From contig CM066287.1 in assembly GCA_033816765.1 (NCBI GenBank), positions 6,138,001 through 6,202,000 on the forward strand: 64,000 nt of DNA, read 5' to 3'. Shown here piece by piece: positions 45,646 to 57,425 of the stretch. The first letter of the stretch is position 1; each line of letters starts with the position of its first letter. The position numbers and the translations under genes are program-made. This DNA is from Nothopassalora personata. Taxonomy: Eukaryota > Ascomycota > Dothideomycetes > Mycosphaerellales > Mycosphaerellaceae. Below the pieces are notes generated by a model. That model saw only the letters and a list, made by a program, of their open reading frames with translations. It was not told the origin of the DNA and did not search any database.

Positions 45646-47367
45646 CTTCGTCGTGATCAGAGGCCACTGTAGAGAGACCTGGTCGATAAGGATGCCTAGT
45701 GCTCAGCTCACCAATGCTCGCTCAGCCTATGTGCCGGAGGTTTAGTAAGCCGTGTAGTCAATGTCAATGGATGGATAGCGTGCGGATCGTGGTGCTTGAA
45801 AACGAAGAAACTGGTGTAGGACCTACAAGGTGTTCTACAACAACAGGCAGGCACAGTCAACGCATCATTCCTCTGGCTCATGGCACAATCCTCCCTGAGC
45901 TTGTCTTGATGGTTAGCAGAGCGGTGCGCCGCCCACCGGCATGCCTGTCCTTCTTGGTGCGGCTGAGGCGCAAGCTCGCACGCCTATGGACATGGGTGCT
46001 TAGACTCAACCTTTCGCTTCGATCTCTGTTCCCTTGTAGCCCACCGGAGGTCTGAAAAAGCACTACCGGTTGTGTTTCGAGGCCTTGACAGTACAGACGC
46101 GCGCACTATGAAACCCCTACAATTCAACACCGTAGTCTACAATTAACATTATATAGTGAACGGGTCTCATTAGACTCTAAAGATCCGGTCGATTACGGTC
46201 GGGCCCAGGCTGGTGTGTAAACTCGCGTTCGAGGAGGAAAATAACATCTCATCCTGTCTAACGCGATCAAGGAACGTGTAATACTAATATAATATATCCT
46301 AGATAGTATCATTTTAGCCCTACTCCTTAGATAGACCCATGGTTTAGCATTATGCTTGGATAATTAACTCCTAAGATAGTCTACCGCCAGAAACCAAAAA
46401 CGAAAATATAACATAGCATAAAATAACAACAGTAGTATTACAGTTCTTACCCCTTCGTTTGTAGCCGACGCTTTAAAGCGAGCGGGCATACTATCTACGC
46501 TATTGTTTGTTCGTTCGTACGTTGTTTCTCCGAGAGAGAAAGAGAGAAACAAGATTGCGACGACATTGCGGAGAGGGATTAGGAGTGGGGGCCTACAGTC
46601 AGAGATGCCGGAACGCTCTGCCCAATAATAGCATAAGACGATGTACTAGCGTGCCAAGGATCATGATGCAGCACTCAATGTGTCGTCATTTTGGTATCCC
46701 TAGTGAATACCAAGCCCTCTGACCGTTCGCGGGAGCTTACAAGACAGAGCATACCATGTACCTCCAACGACGGGGCCCATACCATGATATTGAACTCGAA
46801 TGCTCATCATATGCTCATGCTGCGCTACGTACGTCTCTAGTATCTAACCAAGAAACCATCACTGCATGCAATAGCAAATACAGCCAGCCAGCTGGTATTG
46901 GCCATCTTCAACCCCAGAGATGCCCTATGCACCAAGAACTCCATCATGTCCGAGTCGATTTTATACAGCAAAAAGTCGCAATCAGCTCACTTGCACCCAG
47001 ACTCATCCAAATTCCATCGTGGCATGTCTCGAGTGCCATGCCTCGTGCTGATTGTGCTGGTAGCCAGGCGCGTTGGGCAACGCATTACGAAAAGCAGAGG
47101 AAAATCAGAGAGGTGCCTAGAAGCACGCGCATATATCGTTCTTTCGGCGTACAGAATGCCGTCCATGCCGCCACAGTCGAACGCCAGTGTGTGAGAAGAT
47201 AGAAGCCAGGAATGTATCACAGCTCCATCGAGATGTCTAAGGATGCGCGAACGGATTCACGCAAAGCAGTACCATGGTTGAAGTCGAGAGAGCGGCGGAC
47301 CGCCGTTGATGACTCCAATGCAGGTGGTGTGCGAGCTAAAAATCTTTAGCAATGCCCACTATGCACG
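45646..47367. other. Intergenic region, 1.7 kb, with a TA-rich relic
   Basis: No gene. It contains a TA-rich stretch at about 46120-46450 described separately. The remainder has only short frames. Confidence 0.45.
46120..46450. repeat. TA-rich relic, possibly RIP-mutated repeat
   Basis: About 330 bp much richer in A+T and TpA steps than its surroundings (for example TATATAGTG, CTAATATAATATATCC, CATAGCATAAAATAAC), with stops in every frame. This composition is typical of repeats mutated by repeat-induced point mutation. No ends or coding remnants identified. Confidence 0.5.
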
Positions 47368-48952
47368 CTACGAGCGAGGAGTCTTGCCACTGCTGGGGTG
47401 CGCAGGAACATCGTCGAGGTAGGTGGTTGCCCATTTCTTGGCCCATTGGCGAAGCACGATGGACGCTGGTATGGATGTTAGCAGTGGTCACACGACGTCC
47501 AGTGAATCGGCTTACCCTTCAGGAACTTCTTGCTAGCATACTTGCGGAAGAACGCCTCGTGCATGACTGGAGAGTAGAGGTACTCAACCATCAGCTTGAA
47601 TACTGGTTGTATCTGTGCCTCGGTGTAGCCGGCGTACTTGGAAAGTGTCGCATCCCACTCGCCACGATCAAGAGCAAGACGCGCGAGGTACATAGCCGCG
47701 GCGGCGACCTGTGACGGTGGGTACTCAAGGAAGCGGTGGTCAAGACAACCTATCTCCAAAAGATACTTGCCGAGAGTACGTGTCTGGATGTCATAGTTGT
47801 CGGCCTTGGAAATGCGACGGAGAAAGTTCATGGGATTGGGGTACGACAGGTCGTAGTCGAGGGTAGCCAGGATGAAGCGCTCGGCGGAGAGGATCTCGGT
47901 GTCCTTGAAGCCATCATCGGCAACGTGGACGAAGTTCTGGACGTGTGGCGACAGGACCTCCTCGTACTTGGATGCGATGAACATGGCAGTGACGCCGACC
48001 AACTGAAGACGGTCAAGCTGGACGACCTTGTGTGAGAGGAAGCGGTCGATGATGTTGACAGCCAGGAAAAGAGTTTCGGGCAGCAGCCTAAACCGGGTGT
48101 GGACCTCCAGAAGCCAGTCGACGAGGATACCACGCATCTTCCACTCCAGCTCGCCTTGGTTGGCCATGTAGTCCGGGTTGGGTTGCGTCGATATCTCAAG
48201 CTCCTTCATGTAGTCGAAGATCTCGTGAACATACTCCGCGACCATGAGTGGGTCGTCGAGGTCCTCGGTGTCGAGATCCTTGGCTTCCTTGATGAGCTCC
48301 TCCAAAGTCTTCTCCTCGTCGTCATCGTCGAGCTCCACTGGTGGGTCGATGATAGACTTGGTCTTGGTCTTCTTCTCTGGCTTGGCACTCACACCATTGA
48401 CCGGCGGTGGTGCGTTCTCAGAGTCCTCATCGTCGTACTCCTCCACCTCCCTCTTAGCCTTGGTTGCTGATGTTCTCTTCTTGGGCGGCATAACACTGGA
48501 ACCGCTAGCTGGGCGCTTGAGTTCCGACGAGGCATTAGCCGTCTTTGAGCCGAGGACAGTACGTGTCGTTGTGGTGTTACGGGCAGCCGGCTTCGTGATG
48601 CCAGCAGGCTTAAGAGGTTTCGACAAGGTGTCCTTCTTCCCATCTGCATTCCCCAACGGTTCCTTCTTCACCACATTGCTCACATCTCCCAACGCGGTCC
48701 TCTTGCGGGCTGCCAATGTCCCGGTGGCAGCAGTCGTTGTCCGCTTGGTAGTGAGGGCCTTCTTTGGTGGGTCGCCAGCGCCAGCATTGTCTAATGCAGC
48801 CGCCTTTGCACGCGTTAGACGTGTTGTGCCGGTGTTCTCAGCGTTCTCATCGGTCACGGTGCGCCGACTTGCTACTCGTGCCTTGCATGATGTCAGTGGA
48901 TCCTAGCACGCGACGGCGACGATGAGGTGCTGATGATACTTACCGGTGGCAT
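47368..48952 (-). CDS. nimE: B-type mitotic cyclin (NimE/Clb type)
   Basis: Regulatory subunit of Cdk1 for entry into mitosis. Three exons, 48952-48944 (only 9 bp, MPP), 48881-47516 and 47465-47368, encode 490 aa. The first intron (62 bp) has donor GTAAGT and the second (50 bp) GTAAGC. Splicing of the first exon yields MPPARVASRRT then DENAENT, as in other filamentous fungi. The destruction box RTALGDVSN lies at 64-72. Cyclin box motifs: MRGILVDWLLEVHTRFRLLP, LQLVGVTAMFIASKYEE and LDYDLSYPNPMNFLRR. The N-terminal half is Lys/Ala/Thr-rich and acidic toward 180. C terminus: QWAKKWATTYLDD. An ACGCGT lies at 48982-48987, 30 bp upstream of the start. Confidence 0.95.
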
Positions 48953-49879
48953 TGTGTATGTGATGGGGATGGTGATGGGTTACGCGTGTTGTGTTGAGCG
49001 GAGATGCACGCGAAAGTGCAGGTCTGAAGTCGTGCCGGGAACTGTCTCAAGCGCGGTCAGTCAGCTTCAGCGTCTTGTTTACAGGTCCCACCACAGTCTG
49101 ATATGTCGGTGTTGACACTCACAGATCCAGGCACTATGCGATGCAGAGTCGTCAGCCGTGGATAGCAGACCTGCCCGCGGCCGTATGCGTTCGTAATGCG
49201 TGAGTTAGGCGTATAGACAGAAGCATGCACGCTGTCGTAGAGTCGGTGCGGGATTGGTGATGAAGGCTGGCGACGGGAATGAAGATGCTGGCGGTAGATA
49301 CACCTTCGAAGTCCAGACGTCAAGCCTCCGGCGCGACGTGCACACACCACAGGATGGAGGGCGTGGAAGATGTTGTTGCTGTCGGGAGGTGAGGTAAAGT
49401 GGTGGTGTGAGAGTAGTGAGGGAAGCGCGGTCGTGTTTGGTGTTGTGTCTGCTTCGCGCTCTCTGTTGTGTGGAGCTGTCGCGTGAAAGGCTTGTGGCCC
49501 GGAAGTCAAAGCGTTTCCCTCCCAGCTTTATCGACGATGATGCGCAACGGCGTTCAACGCGAAGATCAGCTGTAGTGAGCTGCTAGAAACGGCGTGCCAG
49601 TGACTGTCTTCTGATGCAGCAGCGCTATGCAAATTGAAAGGGAAGATCAGTTCCAGCGTGTGAGGCCAATGAGACTTGGTGGCAGCACCGGTCGAGGATA
49701 GTTCTTGTTGACGCAGCAACGCGCGAAGGAGAGGCCAATCCACGTGATCGGCATTGTCCGCTGAACTCCCGAATCTGAAGCCAATGCAAGTGAAGCATCA
49801 CCACGTTCCCTTGCCTGAGCGCTGCCATCGCATCTGCAAAGTGCATCTGAAGCGCCACTGAGGCTCTTCACACCACCGT
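48953..49879. other. Divergent intergenic region, cyclin and uL2m
   Basis: Shared promoter region of 927 bp. It contains ACGCGT at 48982-48987. No gene supported. Confidence 0.45.
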
Positions 49880-51072
49880 ATGATGCTCCAACCTCGAACA
49901 CAGCCGCGCGCGGTGTGCACATCCTGCAAAAGCCTCCTCTCCAGTTTCAGCAGACTATCAGCGCTCAGCTCCAGATCATATGCCACGACGACTCGGTCGA
50001 CGAGCGCCCCATCCTCCACTCCAGATGTCATGGCCTTCACTCCGCCATCTGCTGGGCCTATGCGCAAGCAGAGTGGCTTCCAGTTGAAGACATACAAACC
50101 GGTGACACCCGGTGTTCGACATTTGCGCAGGCCAATCAATGACCATCTCTGGAAAGGAAAGCCGTATCAAAAGCTTACATTCGCGAAGATCGGTCATGGA
50201 AAGGGAGGACGTAACAACACAGGTCGTGTAGTCATGCGGCATCGAGGAGGAGGTCACAGGAGACGCATTCGGACAGTAGATTTTGCGCGCATGGAGCCAG
50301 GGAAGCATCTCGTGGAGCGGATTGAATACGATCCCAACCGGTCGGCACACTTGGCGCTGGTGGAGAGCGTAAAGACGAAGAAGAAGAGTTACATCATCGC
50401 TGCAGAGGGTATGCGAGCAGGAGATGCAGTGGAGTCGTTCAGATCTGGCATTCCGCGTGAACTGCTAGCAAGCATGGGAGGCGTCATGGATCCCGGTATG
50501 CTGGCCGCAAAGACTGCCTTCAGAGGAAACTGCTTGCCACTACACATGGTGCCTCTTGGTACGCAAGTATACTGTGTGGGCTCGACACCAGGAAAGGGAG
50601 CAGTCTTTTGCCGAAGTGCAGGTACGTACGCGACAGTCATTGCCAAGGAAGAGCACGGGAAGAAGGTCGTGGACGTTACTGTTCGACTACAAAGTGGCGA
50701 AGTGCGGAAGGTCAGCAAGGATGCATGTGGTACTATCGGTGTCGCCAGCAACCCTCACTGGCACTTCAGGCAACTCGGAAAGGCAGGACGAAGCAGATGG
50801 CTCAATATCAGGCCGACTGTGCGTGGTGTGGCTATGAACGCGGTGGACCATCCCCACGGAGGTGGTCGTGGTAAGAGCAAGGGTAATGTGCACCCGGTGT
50901 CGATATGGGGTACACCGGTAAGTACCAAAAACAGCACAGATGAAGGAGGGCTTCTTGCTGACACAATTTACAGGCCAAAGGAGGTTACAAGACGCGAAAG
51001 AAGAGAAATCCGAACAAGAACGTTGTGCAGGAGCGGGTGCGAAAACAAGGAAAGCGCAAGTCGAAGAATTAG
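49880..51072 (+). CDS. RML2: Mitochondrial ribosomal protein uL2m
   Basis: Large-subunit mitoribosomal protein L2. Exons 49880-50917 and 50974-51072, 378 aa; the 56-bp intron has donor GTAAGT and acceptor TTACAG. The N terminus (about 45 residues, Arg/Ser-rich, SFSRLSALSSRSYA) is a mitochondrial presequence. The ribosomal core follows: KTYKPVTPGVRH, HGKGGRNNTGRVVMRHRGGG, RIRTVDF and the peptidyl-transferase region RGVAMNAVDHPHGGGRGKS. The second exon gives the basic tail AKGGYKTRKKRNPNK, so the end at 51072 is well supported. Two Met codons lie at the start; either is possible. Confidence 0.95.
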
Positions 51073-52328
51073 ACTTGCCGGTTGGGAACAGCCTTCTCGC
51101 CATGTACATTATCCTTGTATCAACGCATGCTCGGAGGACGCTGCTGCATACAGACAGGGTCTTCATAAGCCCTACCAGCAAGCTCGCATCGATACCTCTC
51201 CGCAAGATTACTCTCAAGATCCTAGGTGAGATCGTCTCTCAGATCAAGCTCACAAGAAGTCACCATGCCACGCTCGGCCCCGGGATAGTCTCTAGCCTAC
51301 TTCAATCGCAAGAAACAAAAAAACAGTAAGCGAAGGATGGCACAACGAAGAGTCCAAGTGCTTTTTGACCTGCGCCACGGCGACGAGCAGCAACAGATCA
51401 AGACTTCTGGTTTGGAATGAATTGGTAACAGCCCTGTATCCGAACAAAATACTGGAATCTATGTAGGCAAACATAACCTTGCGCGTAGCTGCATTCGCAT
51501 TCGACGCAGTACGCGTCGGACCGAATGAGCTTGGCAAGTTGAGTTGAAACGGTTGCAAAAAGAGAAGCCACCAGACGGCGACATGTCATTCTCTTCCTGA
51601 AGTGGAAATTTCGCGAGTCGCTCGTACAATATGGACAGCTCAAAATGAGCCACCGCCCAAGGGCCAGCAGGTCCCTGCAACTCGAAGTCGAGTAGCAAAA
51701 AGGGAAAAATCTTTATCACCTGCGCCATGGCGATGAGACAGCAGGAAGACGATTTGCCTCAGTATAATTAGAACGAGCTAGTTTCCTGATAGACGACCGA
51801 TCTCAGTGGCGATATGTAGGCAAACAGTAACACTGCAGGTGTGTGCATAGCCGAGCATTCATTGCATAGCAGGTCACTGAAGGAATATGCTTGCCCGTCG
51901 AACCAATAGCAAAACCCAACGACGCTGGTATATTCCAGTAGTCGGCAATGGGGTCAGAGAAGCAGCCACCTGCAATAACACATGGACGGTTTCACCTGTG
52001 GTTGCTGAGATTTGAACTGAACAGCAAAAGGGAAGAGTTTTTGGCCTGCGCCACCGAGGCGACAACAGGTAAGGCTGCTGCGAAGGAGACCTTGATGGGA
52101 TTGCAGCTACTTCCCTGGAATACAACAATTTCCGGTGCGTCTATGAAGGCAAACAGCGGGTTGCGTGATATCTGCATCTCGCTGGGCGTCGAGTTCGTGG
52201 TCCAGATCACGTGACGTCCAGACAAGATATGAGCTGAGCAGGGCATCGAGCAGCGCATGCCACAAAAGAGATTCTTCTTCAACGATGCCTAGACTCTACA
52301 TCTGCTCTCCATTTCTAATGCGACATAT
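51073..52328. other. Intergenic region with a diverged repeat
   Basis: No confident gene. It contains three related blocks between about 51360 and 52160, described separately. Confidence 0.45.
51360..52160. repeat. Three diverged copies of a ~330-bp unit
   Basis: Related blocks start near 51362, 51705 and 52038 with T-rich sequence then CCTGCGCCA and a GCGAC/GCGATG core. About 95-105 bp later each has TATGTAGGCAAACA or TATGAAGGCAAACA (51459, 51812, 52140). The sequence before the second and third copies also matches (AGCAAAA-GGGAA). Spacing between copies is about 330-350 bp. Divergence is high. Confidence 0.55.
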
Positions 52329-53144
52329 TTACAAAGCTGTTTGGAGGAGGTTGTTCATCTTGTGCATCTTGGAGGAAACGCTTAGGTCGATGGTACGGTC
52401 GCCGATTTCGACGACGAGACCACCGCGAATGTCTGGGTTAACCTGCAAACGAATTGTATGAGTATCGTGATAGCTGCCGTTCGACATACTTTTTGGAGCA
52501 CATACCTTTGGTGTAACCTTCAGCTTCTTGCCCTGGCCAACGTACTGGCTCTTGCTAATAGCCGTCTCCAACTGCTTCACAATCTTGCTGTCCAAAGGTG
52601 CAGCCGACGTGATGGTCAACTCAACCTCACCCTTTGACGCGCTGATCAGCTGCGCGAACTTCTCGCACACGCCCTCGAGCACGCTCAGACGGTTGTTCTC
52701 GGCAAGGGTGTTGAGAAAGTTGGTGATGGTGTGGGTGTTGTCCTGGACGCCGGTGGTCTTCTGAAGCTCCTGGACAATCTGCTTCTTGTCCTCGACGGTG
52801 AGGGTGGGCGCCTGGATGATGCTGGCGAGCTTGGGGTCCTTCTTGAAGGTCTGGTGCAGGCTGTCGATGGCCTTGGAGACGTTGTCGAGGGCGGAGGACT
52901 TGGCGGCGGCGGTGTACTGCCAATGGCTGTGTCAGTAGTTGCTTTCGGCAGTGCGCATCGGGTCTGCTGGTACCAGAGCGCTGGCGTAGGTGCCGTCGAC
53001 GCCAAAGACCTCGATAGGAGGCCGGGTGTCTGCGCCTGCTGCTGCGGGCTTTGCGGCGGCTTCGGCGAAGGAGCGGGAGGCAGCAATGTTGTATCGTGGT
53101 GCTGCCACGCGGGCTGACCGGACTGCGACACGGCCGGCGAGCAT
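52329..53144 (-). CDS. ATP5: ATP synthase subunit 5 (OSCP)
   Basis: Oligomycin-sensitivity-conferring subunit of mitochondrial F1Fo ATP synthase, linking the stator to F1. Exons 53144-52974, 52916-52506 and 52442-52329 encode 231 aa. The presequence (MLAGRVAVRSARVAAPRYN) is Arg/Ala-rich. OSCP motifs: PPIEVFGVDGTYASAL joined to YTAAAKSSALD, NTHTITNFLNTLAENNRLS and the C-terminal VNPDIRGGLVVEIGDRTIDLSV. The first intron (57 bp, donor GTACCA) is placed by frame, using acceptor GGCAG. The second intron (63 bp, GTATGT...TTGCAG) is a multiple of three without stops, so retained transcripts would stay in frame and add 21 residues. Confidence 0.94.
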
Positions 53145-54646
53145 GATTGCGGTGTGGTGAGTAGAGAGCGGATCGTGGGCGTGCTGCGAATGCTGCTGGC
53201 GAAGCTTGTCGTTGGTGATGCCGTTAGAAGATGCGACTCCGGTTGCTGCCGCATTGCCGAGCTGTTTTCTTCCGACTTCACTATTAAGAACGAATTTGAT
53301 ATCTACGATCATCCAATTCCTTACACATTTCATCGTACTGGTAATCCACGTAAAGGCGGTATTGTCCAGTCGTAAGAAGCTCCTTCGATGTTCACATTCC
53401 TGCCATGAAGGCGAAGAGCCGAGACCACACTGAGAAGCTGTTGAAGAGCTGATTGCGAAGACAATACCTGTCAGCATCAGGCCGCTACGTGAAACATCAG
53501 CAGGTTTTCTGGCAGATTTCTGTAGAAGCGAAAGTATTGTGTGGGTAATGCTGTAGGGATCGTTGACGCTTCTTGCCAGTCCTGTATATAATGCCACCAA
53601 GCTGTCACCAAATTTGCACCAAAGACTATCGCACACCATCGATGAACGAGTACCATTGCTGTCAACGCACGACCGAAGCAAAGAGCTACAATGCGATAGG
53701 CAGCGGAATACACGTCCCTGAGCACCTTCAGTAGACTGTCCGGCTGAACACGTCAGTCCGCAGGACGACGCTATCAAACGATCTGCATCCGCCAGCGGGC
53801 GTTCTAAGCTGTACAATGACTTCCATTGAGTGCGCATGTCATAGTGCTGCTTCTAATCATCTTATCTCTTACTGGTCCAAAAAGTGCAGTTCCCAGCCAC
53901 CCTCCTTTTCCTGGCCGGAGCGCATGGACAATTTTTGATTGTCCCAGGACTTCCTTCTTAGCTTGGCGTGGAAGCAAATGCTCGTGGCTGCAGCTTTCGG
54001 CTTCGCGTGGGAGCAACAAGGGCACGAAGGATACATACTAAGTTCAAGACGATACAGCACAACGACATGTACAGGCTCAGCAAGTTTGGGTTGGCAGCTG
54101 GCCAAAACGGACTTCCTGCCCCAGTGAAGGAGGCCTTCACTTCATTCACATTCACATCAACGGCTACTGTGGGGCTATGTAGCTCGACCAGCCACTATGC
54201 TATTGTCGATTGGGCACGAGCCATATTATTGTGCATGGGAAGATGAAAACTCGACGCTCCTTCTCTTTTCTTCCTTTCCTCTTCACCACACACCGTCAGT
54301 TTGACAGCAAGTTCTTCCTCTTCCTGTACATCAGTTTCAGCAACAGACGCCGGACGTCATTTTTCGACTTACTTACGCACTTGTTATCTTGTGCCAGGCG
54401 CACTTTGTCCACCCACCCAGCGACCACTCACCAAGCAATTTCATTTCACCAGCAGGACCGCCTCAATTGATCCAACGATCATACAGAGGCCAGCCTTCTA
54501 CAAGTCCTCCTTCGTCACCAACTCGGTATGTTCAACGGCAATGGCAACCAGGCGCATCACTATCTTGCTTGAAGCTTATTCCATTGTACTGACGCATCCT
54601 CTAGGTAATCACCTCATAGCAAAATCATCACGGACCAATAAGAGAG
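53145..54646. other. Intergenic region, 1.5 kb
   Basis: No gene supported. Just before 54647 a GTATGT...CTAG pair around 54533-54612 could be a 5' UTR intron of the next gene. Confidence 0.4.
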
Positions 54647-55890
54647 ATGGCTTGCGACAAGATTGGCCATGTCCATGAGTGGCCTACTTCTGGCACATTA
54701 GTTGTCCAACGATGTGAAATCAAATGCAACTTCTGCGGAGATGGCAAGCGTTTCAAGTATGCGTGGTTCTTACGACGACACATCCGCGCTATGCACATTG
54801 CCAAAGGCCCCTACAAGAGCCTGACCGTATCCGAAGACTGGTAAGCCCTCCTTTGTACGCGCTGCCCAATACCACCACTGACAATCCCAGGGGTGACGCG
54901 CATGCCTCTGCCCACAAGCAGAAGAAGAACAGGCAACGCCGCAAGAAGATGGCTACACCTAAGTACGCTGTCCAGCCTCTCCACGCCGAGCAGCTCGCCC
55001 AAGGCTACTACCCGGACGGCATTGATCCAGCAGCCCTCAATGTTCAGGCAACCCCCTCTTTTGGTCTTGAAGAGATTCTGGCGCGTGAGGACGGCAATTA
55101 TGGCTTCGCGCTCGGCAACGAGGAACCTTCAAGCCTCATACCAGCCGAAATCTTCGAGACGTCAAATGTCGACGCCTGGCTTGACCATCTTGGCGCCGAA
55201 GCATACGATCTTCCTCCGCTCGATAGCGTCGACGCGTCTGGGGCGCATCTCTTCGACGCCACCAACCAAGCTGAGCTCAACAACCCGCCTCCAGACCTTG
55301 CACCAATCGACAGCGTCTCCAATATCGATGGGCAAGCCGACGCGAACGACGACTGGTGGGACGACCTTGAGATCCCATACCTCCCTCCCTACACCACCGA
55401 CCCAGCCACCGGCAGTTCCTCTATCAACCACCAGGGTCCAAAGACTCCCACACCCATCTTCGCGCAGCCCGACTTCTTCGCCGATGCCACCTACAACATC
55501 GATACCCTCGACTTCGAGAACCCTACCAAGTTCCTCCTGGCGGACTACACCGCCTCCCCCGACGACGAAGCTGCACCCCTGGCCGACATGCTCAAATCGA
55601 CCCCAGTCGAAGACGACAAGTTCCAGGCCATGATGACTTTCCTCGACACAGCAGCCGCAGAGATGTTCCAGCAAGGAATGGACGTCGTCCAAATGCTCCG
55701 CTGCGTCGAAACCTTCACGAGAGGGTTGAAGCAGAAGTTTCCCGAGAAGAAGGAGAGTCCACAGGCCAAGGATCAAGCTCCGTCAGCAGAGCCAGTTGTC
55801 GATCTCACCGACGACGAGTTCGACCAGGCACGCAAGATCTTGCCCGCCCCCACATTTAGCCAGATCCTGGGCGAGGGATTCGAGTTCTAG
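54647..55890 (+). CDS. Acidic protein with one C2H2 finger
   Basis: A 397-aa protein from exons 54647-54840 and 54891-55890; the 50-bp intron has donor GTAAGC and acceptor TCCCAG and completes a Trp codon. Near the N terminus a single C2H2-like finger is seen (CNFCGDGKRFKYAWFLRRH, then RAMH). A basic stretch follows (HKQKKNRQRRKK), a possible nuclear localisation signal. The remainder is strongly acidic, Pro/Asp/Asn-rich, with short hydrophobic pieces (DDWWDDLEIPYLPPY), and a helix (MMTFLDTAAAEMFQQGMD). It could be a transcriptional regulator with one finger and an acidic activation domain; this is inference. Family not recognised. Confidence 0.75.
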
Positions 55891-56812
55891 GGCTGTCGGT
55901 GTCGCGGCATTGCATCACTTCATATTGTACATTCTTGCTCAGCGGTCCGATGTCTGTGTGCATATCGCTGTCTCCCCTTGATCGAGACGCACTGAGCTAC
56001 TTCTGTTTAATTCTCGCCATCAAAGTTCTTGCGCGCAATTGTGAGACGAAGGAGGCACCGCAGGGGGGTTTTTTATCCATTGTACGGGAGTATACACACT
56101 TCTGCTAGAAATGAACGATCACGACTCATCCGTGCACTGCCTCTCACTGCTTCACGTCGGGCCTCGATTCTCATTTGACTTTCGTGCCATTCTCCGCGTC
56201 TCCCTCTTCGTGTTTCCTGTCATCCGCTCTCCCGGCTGAGTCCGTGTCCTGAGCTATCGGCCGAGCGCTGAGGCGTCTCTTCTCATTAGGACGAAGGAGT
56301 CGCCCCACGTAGCTCGACCATCTATTAGTCGCGGATGTGAGACCCTTCGTGGTCGGCAAGGTGGTAGAGACGCGGGCTGACTGATATGAGAACCTCTTGA
56401 CAGGCAGGTGTCTCATCGGGCTCTCTTATTCACATTCAAGCTGCTCCGCCGTCTCGATTTCTCGCTGAATAATGCGCAAACGCTGAAACTCTTGTTGTAG
56501 TTCCTCAAGAAATACGTTCCTGGGCACAGCCTCTGACATTTCCTAGGAAGTCTTGAAGCGTTGAAAAGGTGACAGATGCTGTGGACGGTCCATTGGCGGT
56601 CCTGGCGGATGTTGCCGCAATGGATGCAGATGATTCGAAGGTGTGCTTGCCAATGTCGGCGGCCCGATCTGAGTACCCCTTAGGAGGCGCAGCTCTTCGA
56701 AGCACTCGTTCAGAGCTGACTCTATGTCATGTCCCCATACAGCAGTCACTTGGGCGCTTAAATCGCTCCCACCTGCTGCTGTCCACCGAGTTGCTGGTCG
56801 CGTTGCAGACCT
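55891..56812. other. Intergenic region
   Basis: No confident gene. Minus-strand frames near 56749-56440 encode short Glu/Leu-rich helices (ALNECFEELRLL, and further on EELQQEFQRLRIIQREIE) that could be exons of a small coiled-coil gene, but I could not connect them. Confidence 0.4.
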
Positions 56813-57425
56813 CTAGTTTCTGCTCGAGCCATTGTTCGGCTGCTGTGGCGGGCGCGATGCTTCATGGGATGCGGAGTCGGCGGGCTGCCTCTGCTTGCCC
56901 TTGTCCTTTTTGACCCTGCCTCCAGGTTCAGACTGACCAGATATGGTGCCACCAAGACTAGCACGCTCTTTACCCTGCAGAGATCTTGTCAGCAAGATTG
57001 CAAAAGCAGGAGCTCGGCAGCGCGTCGTGTGGAGAGAGTTGCATCGCATCAAGCGCTCTCCCACTCTGCAACGCTGTGAATGGCACTGATGCGGCAGCAC
57101 GTACCTTCTTGCTTGGCTTAGACCCCGGGTGAGGCGTAAAGTCTTCGTTCCACTTGACGTCTTCAGCAGGCAAATCGCCAAATCCCGCAACGATACGTCG
57201 AAAATGGGCGCGAGTCTGGACGATGGACTGAAAGCACATCAGTGGCATGAAAGCACGACCTTTCAGTGGATCACCGACCTCGCAACGCGAGATCGCGAAC
57301 CAACTCAGCTTCTCGTAGCTTTGCAGGACCTCGGCGGCTGCGTTTCGTCTTCTGAGTGACTCGAACGACTCGGGGCTCTTTGGCGATCGTGTGGGTCTTG
57401 CTGTTGATGAGCTGCTGGCACTCAT
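56813..57425 (-). CDS. Uncharacterised conserved-looking protein, 160 aa
   Basis: Two exons, 57425-57105 and 56974-56813; the intron (130 bp) has donor GTACGT and acceptor CTGCAG. The first exon starts MSASSSSTARPTRSPKS and holds an ordered middle (RNAAAEVLQSYEKLSWFAIS, RAFMPLMCFQSIVQTRAHFR RIVAGFGD) with Cys and aromatic residues. The second exon encodes a disordered basic tail (GRVKKDKGKQRQPADSASH). Splice signals and composition make it a convincing gene. I do not recognise a domain and cannot propose a function. Confidence 0.65.

Noticed and set aside
51992..52050. Sequence resembling a tRNA T-arm on the minus strand (TTCAAATC)
   Set aside because: The flanking bases do not pair into a T-stem and no acceptor or anticodon arm could be built.
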